This document shows, in pieces, positions 7,403-16,998 of a stretch of 38,364 nt of DNA. A model generated the notes under the pieces. The model ran no database searches, had not been told where the DNA came from, and saw only the letters and a list, made by a program, of their open reading frames with translations. The position numbers and the translations under genes are program-made. Each line of letters opens with the position of its first letter. Position 1 is the stretch's first letter. The stretch lies in NCBI GenBank assembly GCA_003175985.1, contig PSRJ01000257.1, positions 1-38,364 of the forward strand. Reading direction: 5' to 3'. This stretch comes from Terriglobia bacterium (GTDB taxonomy: Bacteria > Acidobacteriota > Terriglobia > Bryobacterales > Bryobacteraceae).

Positions 7403-9334
7403 ATGGCTGATGCGACCGTTTATGCGCCGAGTTCCGCATTCGCGGAACGCGCGCATGTCAGGGGTATGGAGGGCTACCGCGAACTCTATCGGAGAGCCGC
7501 CGAAAAGCCGGAGGAATTCTGGGGTCAACTCGCGGAGACGGAGCTAGCCTGGTTCCAGAAATGGAGCCACGTGTTCGAGTGGCAGCCGCCGTTTGCCAAG
7601 TGGTTCGTTGGCGGGAAGATTAACGCCTCCTACAACTGCCTCGACCGTCACCTCGCCACGCCTCGCAAGAATAAGATTGCCATTCTGTGGGAAGGGGAAC
7701 CGGGCGAAAAACGGCGGATCACTTATGAGGATCTGCATCGCCTGGTCTGCCGCTTCGCCAATGTTCTGAAGGACCGCGGTCTAAAAACGGGAGATCGAGC
7801 AATTGTCTACATGGGAATGGTACCCGAGCTGCCGATTGCCCTGCTGGCCTGCGCCCGCCTGGGAGTGATCCACAGTGTCGTCTTCGGTGGCTTTTCGGCC
7901 GAGGCGCTCAAGACGCGTATCCAGGATCTGGAAGCGCAGGCCGTGATCACGGCCGATGGAGCCTGGCGGCGCGGCAAAGAAGTGCGGCTCAAAGATGCAG
8001 TGGACGAGGCGCTGGCCGAATGCCCTTCCGTCCACGACGTGATCGTACTGAGGCGAACCGGTGAAACCGTCACGATGCAAAGCGGACGCGATCACTGGTG
8101 GCACGAACTCGAGGCCGGCGTGAGCGACGAGTGTCCCGCCGAACCGCTCGATAGCGAGCAGCCACTGTACGTGCTGTACACTTCCGGCACGACGGGAAAG
8201 CCGAAAGGGATCGTGCACACGACCGGCGGTTACCTGCTGCAGGCGCAAATGACCATGAAGTGGGTCTTCGATCTGCGCGAAGAAGATGTCTATTGGTGCG
8301 CCGCGGATATCGGATGGGTGACCGGACACAGCTACATCGTTTACGGACCACTGGCGGCGGGCGCCACTACGGTTATTTACGAGGGTGCTCCGGATTTTCC
8401 GCAGCCGGACCGTTGGTGGCGCCTGATTGCGGAAAACCGGGTAAACATCCTGTACACTTCGCCGACGGCCATTCGCGCCTTCATTCGTCAGGGCGATCAG
8501 TGGCCGAATGCGCACGATCTTTCCAGCCTGCGGCTGCTCGGGTCCGTGGGAGAGCCCATCAATCCCGCGGCGTGGGAGTGGTATTACAAAACGATTGGTA
8601 AGGAGCGCTGCCCGATTGTAGACACGTGGTGGCAAACGGAGACCGGCTCCATCATGATCGCCCCGATGCCGGGAGCGGTCCCGCTAAAGCCGGGCTCGGG
8701 GACGCTACCCTTGCCCGGTGTCGTGGCCGATATTGTCGATCTGGATGGAAAGCCGGTAGGCAACAACCGCGAAGGCTTCCTGATCCTCCGCCGCCCGTGG
8801 CCGAGCATGGCGCGCACCCTGTGGCGCGATCCCGACCGCTACCGGCAACAATACTGGGAGCGGGTTCCCGGCGTCTACATGACGGGCGATGCCGCGCGGC
8901 GCGACGACGACGGCTACTACTGGATTCTGGGCCGCGTGGACGACGTGATGAACGTCAGCGGCCATCGCCTCAGCACTATGGAGCTCGAATCGGCGCTGGT
9001 ACGCCATCCCGCGGTAGCGGAAGCTGCTGTGGTGGGCAAGCCCCACGAAATCACGGGTCAGGCCGTGGCCTGCTTCGTGACTTTGAAGAAAGGCGAGTGG
9101 AATCACAACGATCTGGCCGAAGACCTGCGAAAGTGGGTGGCCAAAGAGATTGGCAGCTTTGCCAAGCCGGAGCAGATCCGCTTTACCGATGCCTTGCCGA
9201 AAACACGGAGCGGCAAGATCATGCGCCGCCTGCTCCGGGAGATCGTCACCTCGAACGCAGTAACCGGCGACGTGACCACTTTGGAAGATCTGTCGGTCGT
9301 GACGCGTCTGGCCTCGCAGCACGATGAGGAGTGA
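7403..9334 (+). CDS. acsA: Acetyl-CoA synthetase
   Basis: Activates acetate to acetyl-CoA through acetyl-AMP (EC 6.2.1.1). The 643-residue length is normal. Adenylate-forming motifs are present: [19 protein letters not shown] (P-loop-like A3, about 260-280), [10 protein letters not shown] (A5), [31 protein letters not shown] (A7-A8), and the C-terminal catalytic lysine in [15 protein letters not shown] (A10). That lysine is the classical site of regulatory acetylation. The CoA-binding N-terminal cap ([16 protein letters not shown]) is also typical. ATG 7403 is preferred over the GTG at 7397 because of the TAAGAT spacing. Propionyl-CoA synthetase activity cannot be excluded from sequence alone. 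Confidence 0.97.
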   Translation: MADATVYAPSSAFAERAHVRGMEGYRELYRRAAEKPEEFWGQLAETELAWFQKWSHVFEWQPPFAKWFVGGKINASYNCLDRHLATPRKNKIAILWEGEPGEKRRITYEDLHRLVCRFANVLKDRGLKTGDRAIVYMGMVPELPIALLACARLGVIHSVVFGGFSAEALKTRIQDLEAQAVITADGAWRRGKEVRLKDAVDEALAECPSVHDVIVLRRTGETVTMQSGRDHWWHELEAGVSDECPAEPLDSEQPLYVLYTSGTTGKPKGIVHTTGGYLLQAQMTMKWVFDLREEDVYWCAADIGWVTGHSYIVYGPLAAGATTVIYEGAPDFPQPDRWWRLIAENRVNILYTSPTAIRAFIRQGDQWPNAHDLSSLRLLGSVGEPINPAAWEWYYKTIGKERCPIVDTWWQTETGSIMIAPMPGAVPLKPGSGTLPLPGVVADIVDLDGKPVGNNREGFLILRRPWPSMARTLWRDPDRYRQQYWERVPGVYMTGDAARRDDDGYYWILGRVDDVMNVSGHRLSTMELESALVRHPAVAEAAVVGKPHEITGQAVACFVTLKKGEWNHNDLAEDLRKWVAKEIGSFAKPEQIRFTDALPKTRSGKIMRRLLREIVTSNAVTGDVTTLEDLSVVTRLASQHDEE

Positions 9335-9399
9335 GGCCAAACCATAAAATGGACGCTGGCCGTTAGTGATATCCTAGTTTTTTGCTTTCCCGAGTTCCG

Positions 9400-11073
9400 A
9401 TGCGCATTATGCTTGTCCTCGCTGCGGCCTGCGTAGCCGCGGCACAGCCCTTGCCTCTCCTCGATGCGCTTTCCCAGGAACTCGATCGCAATTACACGGT
9501 CCTCCGCCAAAAGACCGAACCGCCGGCCTACTTCTTAAGCTACGAAGTCACGGAGCAGGAGTTCCACAACGTGTCCGGCACTCTCGGAACCGTGGAAAGC
9601 AGCAGCAGTGGAAAGAACCGCGTGCTGGATGTCTCGGTACGGGTTGGCACCCCGAAACTGGATAACTATCATCGAGTGCGCGGGGAGCGTGTCCAATTCA
9701 CTTCCGGCGCGTTGATTTCTTACGAAGACAACGTAAACGCCATCAAGCGGCGGGTGTGGTTGGAAACGGACCGGGCCTATCGCGCCGCGGCAGAGCGGTT
9801 GATCCGCATCAAGACGAATACTCAGGTCAAGGTTGCGGAAGAGGATGACTCGGACGATTTCTCGCATGAAGGGGCAGCCAATTTCCAGCAGGCGCCGCCG
9901 CGGCTGCGCTTTGATGAAGCGGCCTGGAGCGAACGCGTGCGCAATCTTTCCGCGCGGTTTGCCAACTTCCCGGGGATTCTCACTTCGCACATCACGGTAA
10001 CGGGCCAGACCGACACCCGATATTTTGTAAACACCGAAGGAGCCCGGATCCAGCACGGCCGTGGTTACGCGCGTGTGGCGATTGCCGCTTCGGCGAAAGC
10101 CATGGATGGCACCGATCTCTCCACCAGCGAGACCTTCGAAGCGGTAGATGCCTCCGGCCTTCCGAAAGACGACGTGCTGATCGCCGCCGTGGATCAGGTG
10201 GCCAAAGACCTCACCGCCCTCCTGCGCGCTCCGGAAGCGGAACCCTTTGTCGGCCCCGCAATCTTCTCGGGCCGCGCGGCAGGCGTCTTCTTCCATGAGA
10301 TTTTCGGGCACCGCGTGGAAGGCCACAGGCAGAAAGACGAAAGCGAAGGCCAGACGTTTACGAAGAGCGTTGGAACTCCCGTACTGCCGGATTTTCTTTC
10401 AGTCGTATTCGACCCTACCCGCCGCAAGATCGGGAACATCGATCTGAACGGCTGGTATGACTATGACGACGAAGGCGTCAAGGCCCAGCCGATCACCGCC
10501 GTACAAAACGGCATCCTCAAGACGTTCCTGATGTCGCGATCGCCCATTCGCGGTTTCGACCACTCCAACGGACACGGACGCCGCCAGCCGGGAGCCGAAG
10601 TAGTTTCACGCCAATCTAATCTGATCGTGGAATCCTCCAAAGCCGTTCCCGAGGCGCAGCTTCGCCAGATGCTGGTCGCCGAAATCAAGCGCCAGAACAA
10701 GCCCTATGGTCTTTTCTTCCGCGACATCACCGGCGGCTTCACAACCACCGGGCGCGCCGGGCTGCAGGCTTTCAAGGTGCTTCCGGTCATTGTGTACCGC
10801 GTTTATGCAGATGGCCGCCCCGATGAATTGGTTCGCGGAACCGATATGGTGGGTACGCCGCTCGCAAGCTTCTCCAAAATCCTGGCCACTTCCGACAAGC
10901 CGGAAGTGTTCAACGGGTATTGTGGGGCAGAATCGGGAAGTGTTCCAGTATCCGCGGTGTCGCCCGCCATCCTGGTTTCGGAGATTGAAATCGAGAAAAA
11001 GGCAAAATCGCAGGATCGCCCCCCCTTGCTGCCCATTCCCTTCGATACGGAAACTCCCGGGAGCGCGAAGTGA
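9400..11073 (+). CDS. Secreted TldD/PmbA-family metallopeptidase, catalytic partner
   Basis: 557 residues. A signal peptide (MRIMLVLAAACVAAAQ) is unusual, since classical TldD/TldE are cytosolic. The TldD metal motif HEIFGHRVE is intact (H299, E300, H304), in the context AAGVFFHEIFGHRVEGHRQ. Further family segments are WYDYDDEGVKAQP, LMSRSPIRGFDHSNGHGRR and the C-terminal GTDMVGTPLASFSKILATSDKPEVFNGYCGAESGSVPVSAVSPAIL. TldD/TldE pairs are proteases that trim small peptides such as microcin B17 precursors. This exported form must act in the periplasm on unknown substrates. An in-frame TTG at 9382 is an alternative start. It overlaps the next gene by four bases (GTGA). Confidence 0.9.
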   Translation: MRIMLVLAAACVAAAQPLPLLDALSQELDRNYTVLRQKTEPPAYFLSYEVTEQEFHNVSGTLGTVESSSSGKNRVLDVSVRVGTPKLDNYHRVRGERVQFTSGALISYEDNVNAIKRRVWLETDRAYRAAAERLIRIKTNTQVKVAEEDDSDDFSHEGAANFQQAPPRLRFDEAAWSERVRNLSARFANFPGILTSHITVTGQTDTRYFVNTEGARIQHGRGYARVAIAASAKAMDGTDLSTSETFEAVDASGLPKDDVLIAAVDQVAKDLTALLRAPEAEPFVGPAIFSGRAAGVFFHEIFGHRVEGHRQKDESEGQTFTKSVGTPVLPDFLSVVFDPTRRKIGNIDLNGWYDYDDEGVKAQPITAVQNGILKTFLMSRSPIRGFDHSNGHGRRQPGAEVVSRQSNLIVESSKAVPEAQLRQMLVAEIKRQNKPYGLFFRDITGGFTTTGRAGLQAFKVLPVIVYRVYADGRPDELVRGTDMVGTPLASFSKILATSDKPEVFNGYCGAESGSVPVSAVSPAILVSEIEIEKKAKSQDRPPLLPIPFDTETPGSAK

Positions 11074-12821
11074 AGTTCTGGCTGTTGGCTCCCGTTGTTC
11101 TGGTCGCCGGGCTCGTGCTAAGCGCGCAGGCGCCCGTGGCCGACCCGATGATTCGGGCCATGCATGAGGAGATCGACCGTTCGCGCAAGCTCACAGTCCC
11201 AAATCTGGAGATGCCTTACTTCATCGAATACCTGCTCGATGAGAACGAGAGTTTCGGCGTGTCAGCCACACTCGGTGGACTGACCTCCCGCCGGCGCGAC
11301 AAGTTCCGCAGTCTCGACGTCAATGTGCGGGTGGGAGACTATAAGTTCGACAATACGAATTACATCGGCAGCGACTTTACCTTCGGGTCGCGCTACGACC
11401 TGGAGCGGTTTCCGCTGGAGAACTCCTACCCGGTTTTGCGCCGATACCTGTGGCTGTCCACCGACACCGCGTATAAGTCCGCGATCGAAGCCATTGCCCG
11501 CAAGCGCGCGGCCCTGCGCAATTTGACCGTTGGAGAGCAGCTCAACGATTTTGCGCACGCCGAGCCCGTGCACATCGTCCATGACTTTCCCAAATTGAAC
11601 CTCAACGAAGAAGCGTGGGCGAGTCGCGTGCGCGCGCTTTCCGCCGTCTTCGGTAAGTATCCCGATATCGAGGCTTCGGGCGTCGAATTCAACGCGGGCG
11701 AAGGCGGTTATTACCTGGTCAACTCCGAGGGGTCGGAAGTGCGCGTACCCGATCGAACGGCTTACGTGCGGGCACGTGCCATCGCCCAGGCTCCGGACGG
11801 CATGGGAGTCCGCGATGCCGTTGCGTTTCAGGCAGCCGACGCCGCGCAATTACCTGGCGATGCCGAATTCACGCGGGGAGTGGAAACGCTGGCGCAGAAT
11901 GTCACCGCTTTAGCGCACGCTCCGAAGGGCGAGGATTACAGCGGTCCGGTGCTGTTTGAAGGAGTGGCGGGGGCCCAAATATTCGCCGAGGTATTGGGCA
12001 GGAATCTATCGCTGGTGCGCCGGCCCGTAATGGAGCCGGGCCGCCCCGGTTCATTACCGGTGAGCGAATTGGATGGGCGCATTGGCGCGCGGATACTGCC
12101 GGAATCGTTCGATGTGGTGGACGATCCGACGCAGAAGGAATGGCGCGGCCGGCCGCTGTTCGGCAACTTCGAAGTGGATCGCGAGGGCGTCGTGCCCAAG
12201 CCCCTGCACCTCATCGAAAAGGGAGTTTTGAAGGGATACTTGTTGACGCGCCAGCCGGTTCGCGGCTTTGAGGGGTCCAATGGCCGGGCCCGCATGCCGG
12301 GCTCTTTCGGAGCGTCTACGCCCGGTATCAGCAATCTGTTCGTCCGATCGTCGGAAACCATGACTCCCGCGGAATTGAAAAAGAAGCTGCTGGAGCTGAT
12401 TTCGACGCGTGGAAAACCGTTCGGAATCGTAGTTCGCAAAATGGACTTCCCCTCCTCGGCTTCCGTGGATGAAGCGCGCCGCCTGCTTTCCGGCTCGCAA
12501 TCCGGGGGATCGCGCCCCGTGAGCATGCCGATCCTGGTCTACCGTGTGTACCCCGATGGCCGCGAGCAACTCCTGCGCGGCCTGCGTTTCCGCGCCTTTA
12601 ATGCGCGTTCTCTGAAGGACATCATCGCCGCCGGCGACGATCTCACCACGTTCGAGTTTCTGGATAACGCCGCACCGTTTGCGCTCATGGGGGGAGCCGG
12701 GTACGTTTCCAATGCCACGGTGATCGCCCCCTCGATCCTCATCGACGATCTGGAATTGCATCCGGTTGAGGACGAGCAGCCAAAACTGCCGGTGGTCCCA
12801 GCCCCCGAACTGACGCATTAG
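11070..12821 (+). CDS. Secreted TldE/PmbA-like protein lacking the metal motif
   Basis: 583 residues with a signal peptide (MKFWLLAPVVLVAGLVLSAQ), clearly paralogous to the preceding gene along its full length. Where the partner has VFFHEIFGH, this protein has QIFAEVLGR, so His, Glu and the second His of the zinc motif are all lost except for an offset Glu. In known TldD/TldE heterodimers one subunit carries HExxxH and the other does not, so this is probably the structural partner. Other conserved stretches are retained: RGFEGSNGRARMPGS, LVYRVYPDGREQLLRGL and the C-terminal APSILIDDLEL. The GTG start overlaps the upstream stop by GTGA, implying a coupled 1:1 product. LptFG follows after nine bases. 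Confidence 0.88.
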   Translation: MKFWLLAPVVLVAGLVLSAQAPVADPMIRAMHEEIDRSRKLTVPNLEMPYFIEYLLDENESFGVSATLGGLTSRRRDKFRSLDVNVRVGDYKFDNTNYIGSDFTFGSRYDLERFPLENSYPVLRRYLWLSTDTAYKSAIEAIARKRAALRNLTVGEQLNDFAHAEPVHIVHDFPKLNLNEEAWASRVRALSAVFGKYPDIEASGVEFNAGEGGYYLVNSEGSEVRVPDRTAYVRARAIAQAPDGMGVRDAVAFQAADAAQLPGDAEFTRGVETLAQNVTALAHAPKGEDYSGPVLFEGVAGAQIFAEVLGRNLSLVRRPVMEPGRPGSLPVSELDGRIGARILPESFDVVDDPTQKEWRGRPLFGNFEVDREGVVPKPLHLIEKGVLKGYLLTRQPVRGFEGSNGRARMPGSFGASTPGISNLFVRSSETMTPAELKKKLLELISTRGKPFGIVVRKMDFPSSASVDEARRLLSGSQSGGSRPVSMPILVYRVYPDGREQLLRGLRFRAFNARSLKDIIAAGDDLTTFEFLDNAAPFALMGGAGYVSNATVIAPSILIDDLELHPVEDEQPKLPVVPAPELTH

Positions 12822-12830
12822 AGGCCTGGC

Positions 12831-15122
12831 GTGCTGCGCCTTCTCGGCCGGTACATCCTGCGCGAGGTAACCTCCAGCGCCCTCTTAGGTACCTTTCTCG
12901 CAACGTTTGTCATCTTCCTGCAGAGCGTCGACAAGCTCTTCGACGTTTTGGTTCGGGGCAACGTCAATGCGTGGACGGTTCTCAGCCTGTTCGCGCTGGC
13001 CGTGCCGCCGGTCCTGCCTCTCACGATACCGTTCGGCATGCTGGTGGGAATCCTGATTGGCCTCGGCCGCATGGCCAGCGACGGGGAAATCATCGCCATG
13101 CGCGCCGGGGGAGTCTCCAGCCGGAAAGTCATTGCTCCCGTCCTTGTATTTGCGGCGGCAGCTTCCGGAATGGCGGCCTATGCTTCCCTGCGGCTTACGC
13201 CTCTCTCCTATCGCGAGAGCAATCGCATCATCAACCAGTTGATGGCCACGCGGCTTTCGGCGGAGATTCAGCCGCGTGTCTTCACGGAGGATTTCCCGAA
13301 TGTGATCTTGTATGTCGGCGATGTCCGGCCGGGCGACCCCGTTCTCTGGCGAAACGTATTCATGGCCGATGTGACGTCGCCCGAACACCGGTCGAGCGGC
13401 ATGCGCGAGAAGGCGGAAGGACCGTTGATCACCGTAGCGCGCGAAGCGGTTGCGGTCTCGGATTCCGCGCAAAACCGGATTCAGCTCTCCCTGCGCGACG
13501 CATCCACCTATGAAATGGGAAAGGACCTGCTGGCCCACGACATCACCTTCCCGCGCGGCGAGCAGGCGCTCGACGCCGCACCCCCGGCGACCGTGAAGGC
13601 GCAGCCGTTTCACGAGATGAACACGCGCCAACTCCTGCGCTACTCCGGGCCGGATTGGATCGAAGCGCGTGTCGAACTGCACCGGCGCTTTGCGTTGCCG
13701 GCGGGCTGCATCATGCTGGCGCTGGTCGGTATCCCGCTGGGACTGGCCACTCGCAAGGGCGGCAAATCCGCCGGCTATGTCACTGGTGTATTCATCGCGT
13801 TCTTCTGCTATCACCTCTCGTCGATCAGCCTGATCGGCATGGCCAAGCAACGCACCCTTCCCGTGCCGGTTGCCATCTGGCTGCCCGATATCGCGTTCGG
13901 CATTGCCGGGATCATCTTCCTGGCACGTATGGAACGGCCCGGCGACCGCGACCTGCTGGGCACGCTGCAAAGCCTTTTCACCCGTTGGAGGCACGGCGTC
14001 CCGGCACAGCCCGGGCGCCGCCTGGCCTTGCTGCCGCAGTTGGTGGATACCTACGTCCTCTCCAACTTTCTTTTTTATTTCCTGCTCTGGCTGGCCAGCC
14101 TGGTTTCGATGACCCTGATCTACAACTTCTTCGAGTTGATTGGGGACATGATCCGCAACCACATTCCGCTGTTGAAGATGTTTACCTACCTCTTTTTCCT
14201 GAGCCCAACGCTCATCTACACGAGCCTGCCGATCAGCATCTTGCTGGCCGTCCTGGGAGCATTCGGCGTGATGACCAAACAGAACGAGGTGACCGCCTTC
14301 AAAGCCTGTGGTGTAAGTCTCTTTCGCCTGGCATTGCCCGTGTTCGTCGCCAGTGTGCTGTTCACGGGCGGGCTATTTGCATTCGACTTCTATTACGTGC
14401 CCGGCGCCAACCGCAAGCAGGACGCGCTGCGGGACGAGATCAAGGGCCGCGCCACGCAAACCTACTTGAATCCCAATCGCAAGTGGATCTGGGGCGCCAG
14501 TTCCCGAATTTACTACTACAAGTATTTCGACCCGAACGAGCACATCATGGCCGGCGTGTACGTGTTCGAGCTGGAGCCCGCTACGTTTCATCTGAACCGC
14601 GAAATCTATGCCGACCGCGCGCATTGGAATTCTTCGCTTAAGACCTGGGTCTTCGAAAACGGCTGGAGCAGCGATTTTCAAGGCACCCAGCGGCTCTCCA
14701 CGCGAACCTTTGGAGGACAGACATTTCCTGAGCTGACTGAAGATCCCGGCTATTTCTTGAAGGAGGCGCTCCAGGATAAGCAGATGAATTTCCTCCAGCT
14801 CGACCGCTATATCCACGATCTCCAACAGAGCGGCTTCGATACGGTGAGACTGCAGGTGCAGTTCTACCGCAAGTTCTCGGTGCCGGTGTTTGCGATTATT
14901 ATGGCGCTCATCGCGATCCCCTTTGCATTCCTGGTGGGCAGCCGTGGCGCCATGACGGGAGTGGGCGTGAGTATCGCGATCGCGATCATCTATTGGGGCA
15001 TCAATATTCTTTTTGAGAAGATTGGGGATGTGAACCAGTTGCCGCCGGCCATGGCCGCCTGGTCGCCGGATGCGCTGTTCTCCCTCGCCAGCCTTTACCT
15101 GTTGATGCGCATGCGAAGCTGA
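12831..15122 (+). CDS. lptFG: Fused LptF-LptG lipopolysaccharide export permease
   Basis: A single 763-residue protein with two consecutive YjgP/YjgQ domains, each normally a separate polypeptide of about 360. Half 1 (about 1-365) starts LLGRYILREV, has three membrane helices, a periplasmic jellyroll region and three C-terminal helices (PAGCIMLALVGIPLGLATRKGGKSAGYVTG). Half 2 (about 395-763) starts LVDTYVLSNFLFYFLLWLAS and repeats the plan, ending PVFAIIMALIAIPFAFLVGSRGA and IYWGINILFEKIG. The pair forms the inner-membrane channel of the LptB2FG ABC transporter. lptB, lptC and lptA are not in the window. The GTG at 12831 has GAGG six bases upstream. The TldD-like genes end nine bases before it. 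Confidence 0.93.
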   Translation: MLRLLGRYILREVTSSALLGTFLATFVIFLQSVDKLFDVLVRGNVNAWTVLSLFALAVPPVLPLTIPFGMLVGILIGLGRMASDGEIIAMRAGGVSSRKVIAPVLVFAAAASGMAAYASLRLTPLSYRESNRIINQLMATRLSAEIQPRVFTEDFPNVILYVGDVRPGDPVLWRNVFMADVTSPEHRSSGMREKAEGPLITVAREAVAVSDSAQNRIQLSLRDASTYEMGKDLLAHDITFPRGEQALDAAPPATVKAQPFHEMNTRQLLRYSGPDWIEARVELHRRFALPAGCIMLALVGIPLGLATRKGGKSAGYVTGVFIAFFCYHLSSISLIGMAKQRTLPVPVAIWLPDIAFGIAGIIFLARMERPGDRDLLGTLQSLFTRWRHGVPAQPGRRLALLPQLVDTYVLSNFLFYFLLWLASLVSMTLIYNFFELIGDMIRNHIPLLKMFTYLFFLSPTLIYTSLPISILLAVLGAFGVMTKQNEVTAFKACGVSLFRLALPVFVASVLFTGGLFAFDFYYVPGANRKQDALRDEIKGRATQTYLNPNRKWIWGASSRIYYYKYFDPNEHIMAGVYVFELEPATFHLNREIYADRAHWNSSLKTWVFENGWSSDFQGTQRLSTRTFGGQTFPELTEDPGYFLKEALQDKQMNFLQLDRYIHDLQQSGFDTVRLQVQFYRKFSVPVFAIIMALIAIPFAFLVGSRGAMTGVGVSIAIAIIYWGINILFEKIGDVNQLPPAMAAWSPDALFSLASLYLLMRMRS

Positions 15123-15137
15123 GGCACGCGCCCGCGG

Positions 15138-15383
15138 CTAAGGATGGTGGTGGAAGGCGTGTCTTAGCCTACCCGCGAACCGGAACAAGCCCAGCGAAGG
15201 CTCCGATTGGGCTTCGTGGGCCACCTCCGGAGCCGAGGTCAGGTGCCGCCGTTCCAGTTCCTCGGTGAGAAGGCGTTGCGCGAGGGCGATGAACGAACTC
15301 CTGTTCTGAGCTGCATGTAAGAGTTCCGCCTCGCCCATCGAGGCGTAATATAACCGCAGTGCTTGCTCTTGAGTCCGTAACAT
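15138..15383 (-). CDS. Small hypothetical protein (81 aa)
   Basis: An 81-residue soluble, mostly helical protein (MLRTQEQALRLYYASMGEAE..., then ALAQRLLTEELERRH) ending in a His-rich tail AFHHHP. It starts four bases after the stop of an upstream 48-residue membrane gene and has GAGAGGG (15397-15391) about seven bases before its ATG. I do not recognise the family. The good ribosome site and tight linkage support a real gene. It is convergent with lptFG, 15 bases apart. Confidence 0.55.
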   Translation of the reverse strand: MLRTQEQALRLYYASMGEAELLHAAQNRSSFIALAQRLLTEELERRHLTSAPEVAHEAQSEPSLGLFRFAGRLRHAFHHHP

Positions 15384-15387
15384 GGCA

Positions 15388-15534
15388 CTACCCTCTCATG
15401 ACCAGAAGCCCGAAGTAGAAGACCAGGAGCGCCAGAAACATGAGCACCGCGCCTGCCGTCAGAAAGGCACTCTCAATTGTGGTGTGGATGAACTCCCCGA
15501 AGTGGTGAGTCCGGTGACGAAACTCGCCAAACAT
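15388..15534 (-). CDS. Tiny single-pass membrane protein (48 aa)
   Basis: A 48-residue frame with a strong ribosome site GGGAGG (15545-15540) five bases before the ATG at 15534. The N-terminal third is His/Phe-rich and polar (MFGEFRHRTHHFGEF). One hydrophobic helix follows, SAFLTAGAVLMFLALLVFYFGLLVM, and the end is RG. It shares an operon with the 81-residue gene. Its size and shape fit accessory subunits of membrane complexes, or regulatory miniproteins, but nothing in the window names a partner. Existence is inferred from the ribosome site, the membrane helix and the spacing to the next gene. Confidence 0.6.
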   Translation of the reverse strand: MFGEFRHRTHHFGEFIHTTIESAFLTAGAVLMFLALLVFYFGLLVMRG

Positions 15535-15788
15535 GGTAACCTCCCGCGCCCATGAGGCGGCTTGTATGTCCGCTTAGATTGTACCTCCAAATCGAGAATC
15601 CGGTCTGAATTTGTGGCCCCTGTAGCGGTCCGGTGGGGCATTTTGCGCATCCCGGCCCACTGGCCGAGACTTTGCCCTGGATTTTCCTGTCCGGCGGACC
15701 CGAGTTTCCCGACCTACTGATTGAGATCATAAGGTCCGTTTGGCCGTTTAATTGCTCGAATCGACACAGTCAGGGTACAGGAGACTGA

Positions 15789-16952
15789 ATGATAGTGACT
15801 TCCAACTGCCGGCTGAACCCGCATAAATCAGGCCGGAATGCCGAGATGCTGGAAGCCGGCTTACGGCGGCTGGTCGTCGGCCAGGACCAGGCGATCGCCA
15901 AGATCGTGGATCTCTACCAGATGTACATGACCGGTATGTCATCGCCCAACCGGCCGCTCGGCAACCTTCTTTTTCTCGGTCCCACGGGATCGGGGAAAAC
16001 CCGCGTTGTCGAAGCGACGGCGGAAACTCTGTTCGGGAGTCCCGATGCCGTCGTAAAAATCAACTGCGCCGAGTATCAGCATAGCCACGAAGTGGCGAAA
16101 CTGATCGGGGCGCCCCCCGGCTACCTCGGCCATCGCGAAACGCACCCTATCCTTAGCCAGGAAGCCTTGAACCGCTCGCATTCCGAAACACTGAAACTCA
16201 GTCTCGTGCTGTTTGACGAGATCGAGAAAGCCAGCGATTCGCTCTGGAATCTGCTTCTGGGCATTCTCGACAAAGGCAGCCTGGTGCTCGGAGATAACCG
16301 GCATACCGATTTCTCCCGTTCCCTGATTTTCCTGACCAGCAATCTGGGCGCGACCGAGATGCAAGGCCTTGTCAGCCCGCGCTGGGGCTTCACGACCGCG
16401 AGCCAGCCCACCGGGCCGGAAAGCCGGCTGGGCGACAAACTCTCGCGCGTGGGCGTGGAGGCGGCTCGCAAGAAATTCACTCCGGAGTTCATCAACCGGC
16501 TGGATGCGATTGTCGTTTTCAACGCGCTGGGCGAGACGGAATTGCGCCAGGTCGCTGAAATTGAGCTGCGGCGTGTCCAGGAACGCATACTGGCGAGTAA
16601 GGCGGTGCCGTTCGTCTTCCGCCTGACAACGGCGGCCGTTGATCAACTCCTGTTGGAAGGCACGGATGCCCGGTATGGGGCGCGGCACCTCAGGCGTGCC
16701 ATTGATCGCCTGCTGGTGCGGCCCATTTCCAACCTGCTTGCGACCGAGCAAGTGCGCACCGGCGATTGCGTTCTTATCGATTCCCAGCCAAACCATCCGG
16801 AGATGGTGTTCCAGCGAGAAGCCGAAGCATTATCGTCGGCGGCCATGGCGCGCATGGCGCGGCTGCCGTTTGCCGAAGCTGCTGCGCGCCCTGCCGCGGC
16901 CCGGGCCGAACCACGCTTCGTGCAGCGCCTGCGCGCCTGCGTGGATTCGTAA
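15789..16952 (+). CDS. Stand-alone Clp/HSP100-type AAA+ ATPase (ClpA/B D2-like)
   Basis: 387 residues with a single AAA+ module equivalent to the second ring of ClpA/ClpB. Visible motifs are VVGQDQAI (29-36), Walker A GPTGSGKT (64-71), pore loop GAPPGYLGH (108-115, with the substrate-gripping Tyr), Walker B LVLFDE (139-144), sensor 1 LTSNLGA (182-188), FTPEFINRLDAIVVF (arginine-finger segment), and sensor 2 in RYGARHLRRAIDRLL. A Clp C-terminal domain follows, then an Ala/Arg-rich tail of about 50 residues. There is no N-domain, no D1 ring and no ClpX zinc finger. AGGAG (15779-15783) precedes the ATG. It is likely a threading unfoldase; whether it pairs with ClpP is unclear. Confidence 0.9.
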   Translation: MIVTSNCRLNPHKSGRNAEMLEAGLRRLVVGQDQAIAKIVDLYQMYMTGMSSPNRPLGNLLFLGPTGSGKTRVVEATAETLFGSPDAVVKINCAEYQHSHEVAKLIGAPPGYLGHRETHPILSQEALNRSHSETLKLSLVLFDEIEKASDSLWNLLLGILDKGSLVLGDNRHTDFSRSLIFLTSNLGATEMQGLVSPRWGFTTASQPTGPESRLGDKLSRVGVEAARKKFTPEFINRLDAIVVFNALGETELRQVAEIELRRVQERILASKAVPFVFRLTTAAVDQLLLEGTDARYGARHLRRAIDRLLVRPISNLLATEQVRTGDCVLIDSQPNHPEMVFQREAEALSSAAMARMARLPFAEAAARPAAARAEPRFVQRLRACVDS

Positions 16953-16998
16953 GCTGCGTGCGAAACCCCCATTTTGCCGCGATTGCAACCGCTCCAGT

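Noticed and set aside
12885-14162. A 425-codon open frame on the minus strand opposite lptFG
   Set aside because: Its translation is His/Gln/Arg-rich low-similarity sequence with no domain, and it lies fully opposite clear LptF coding sequence.
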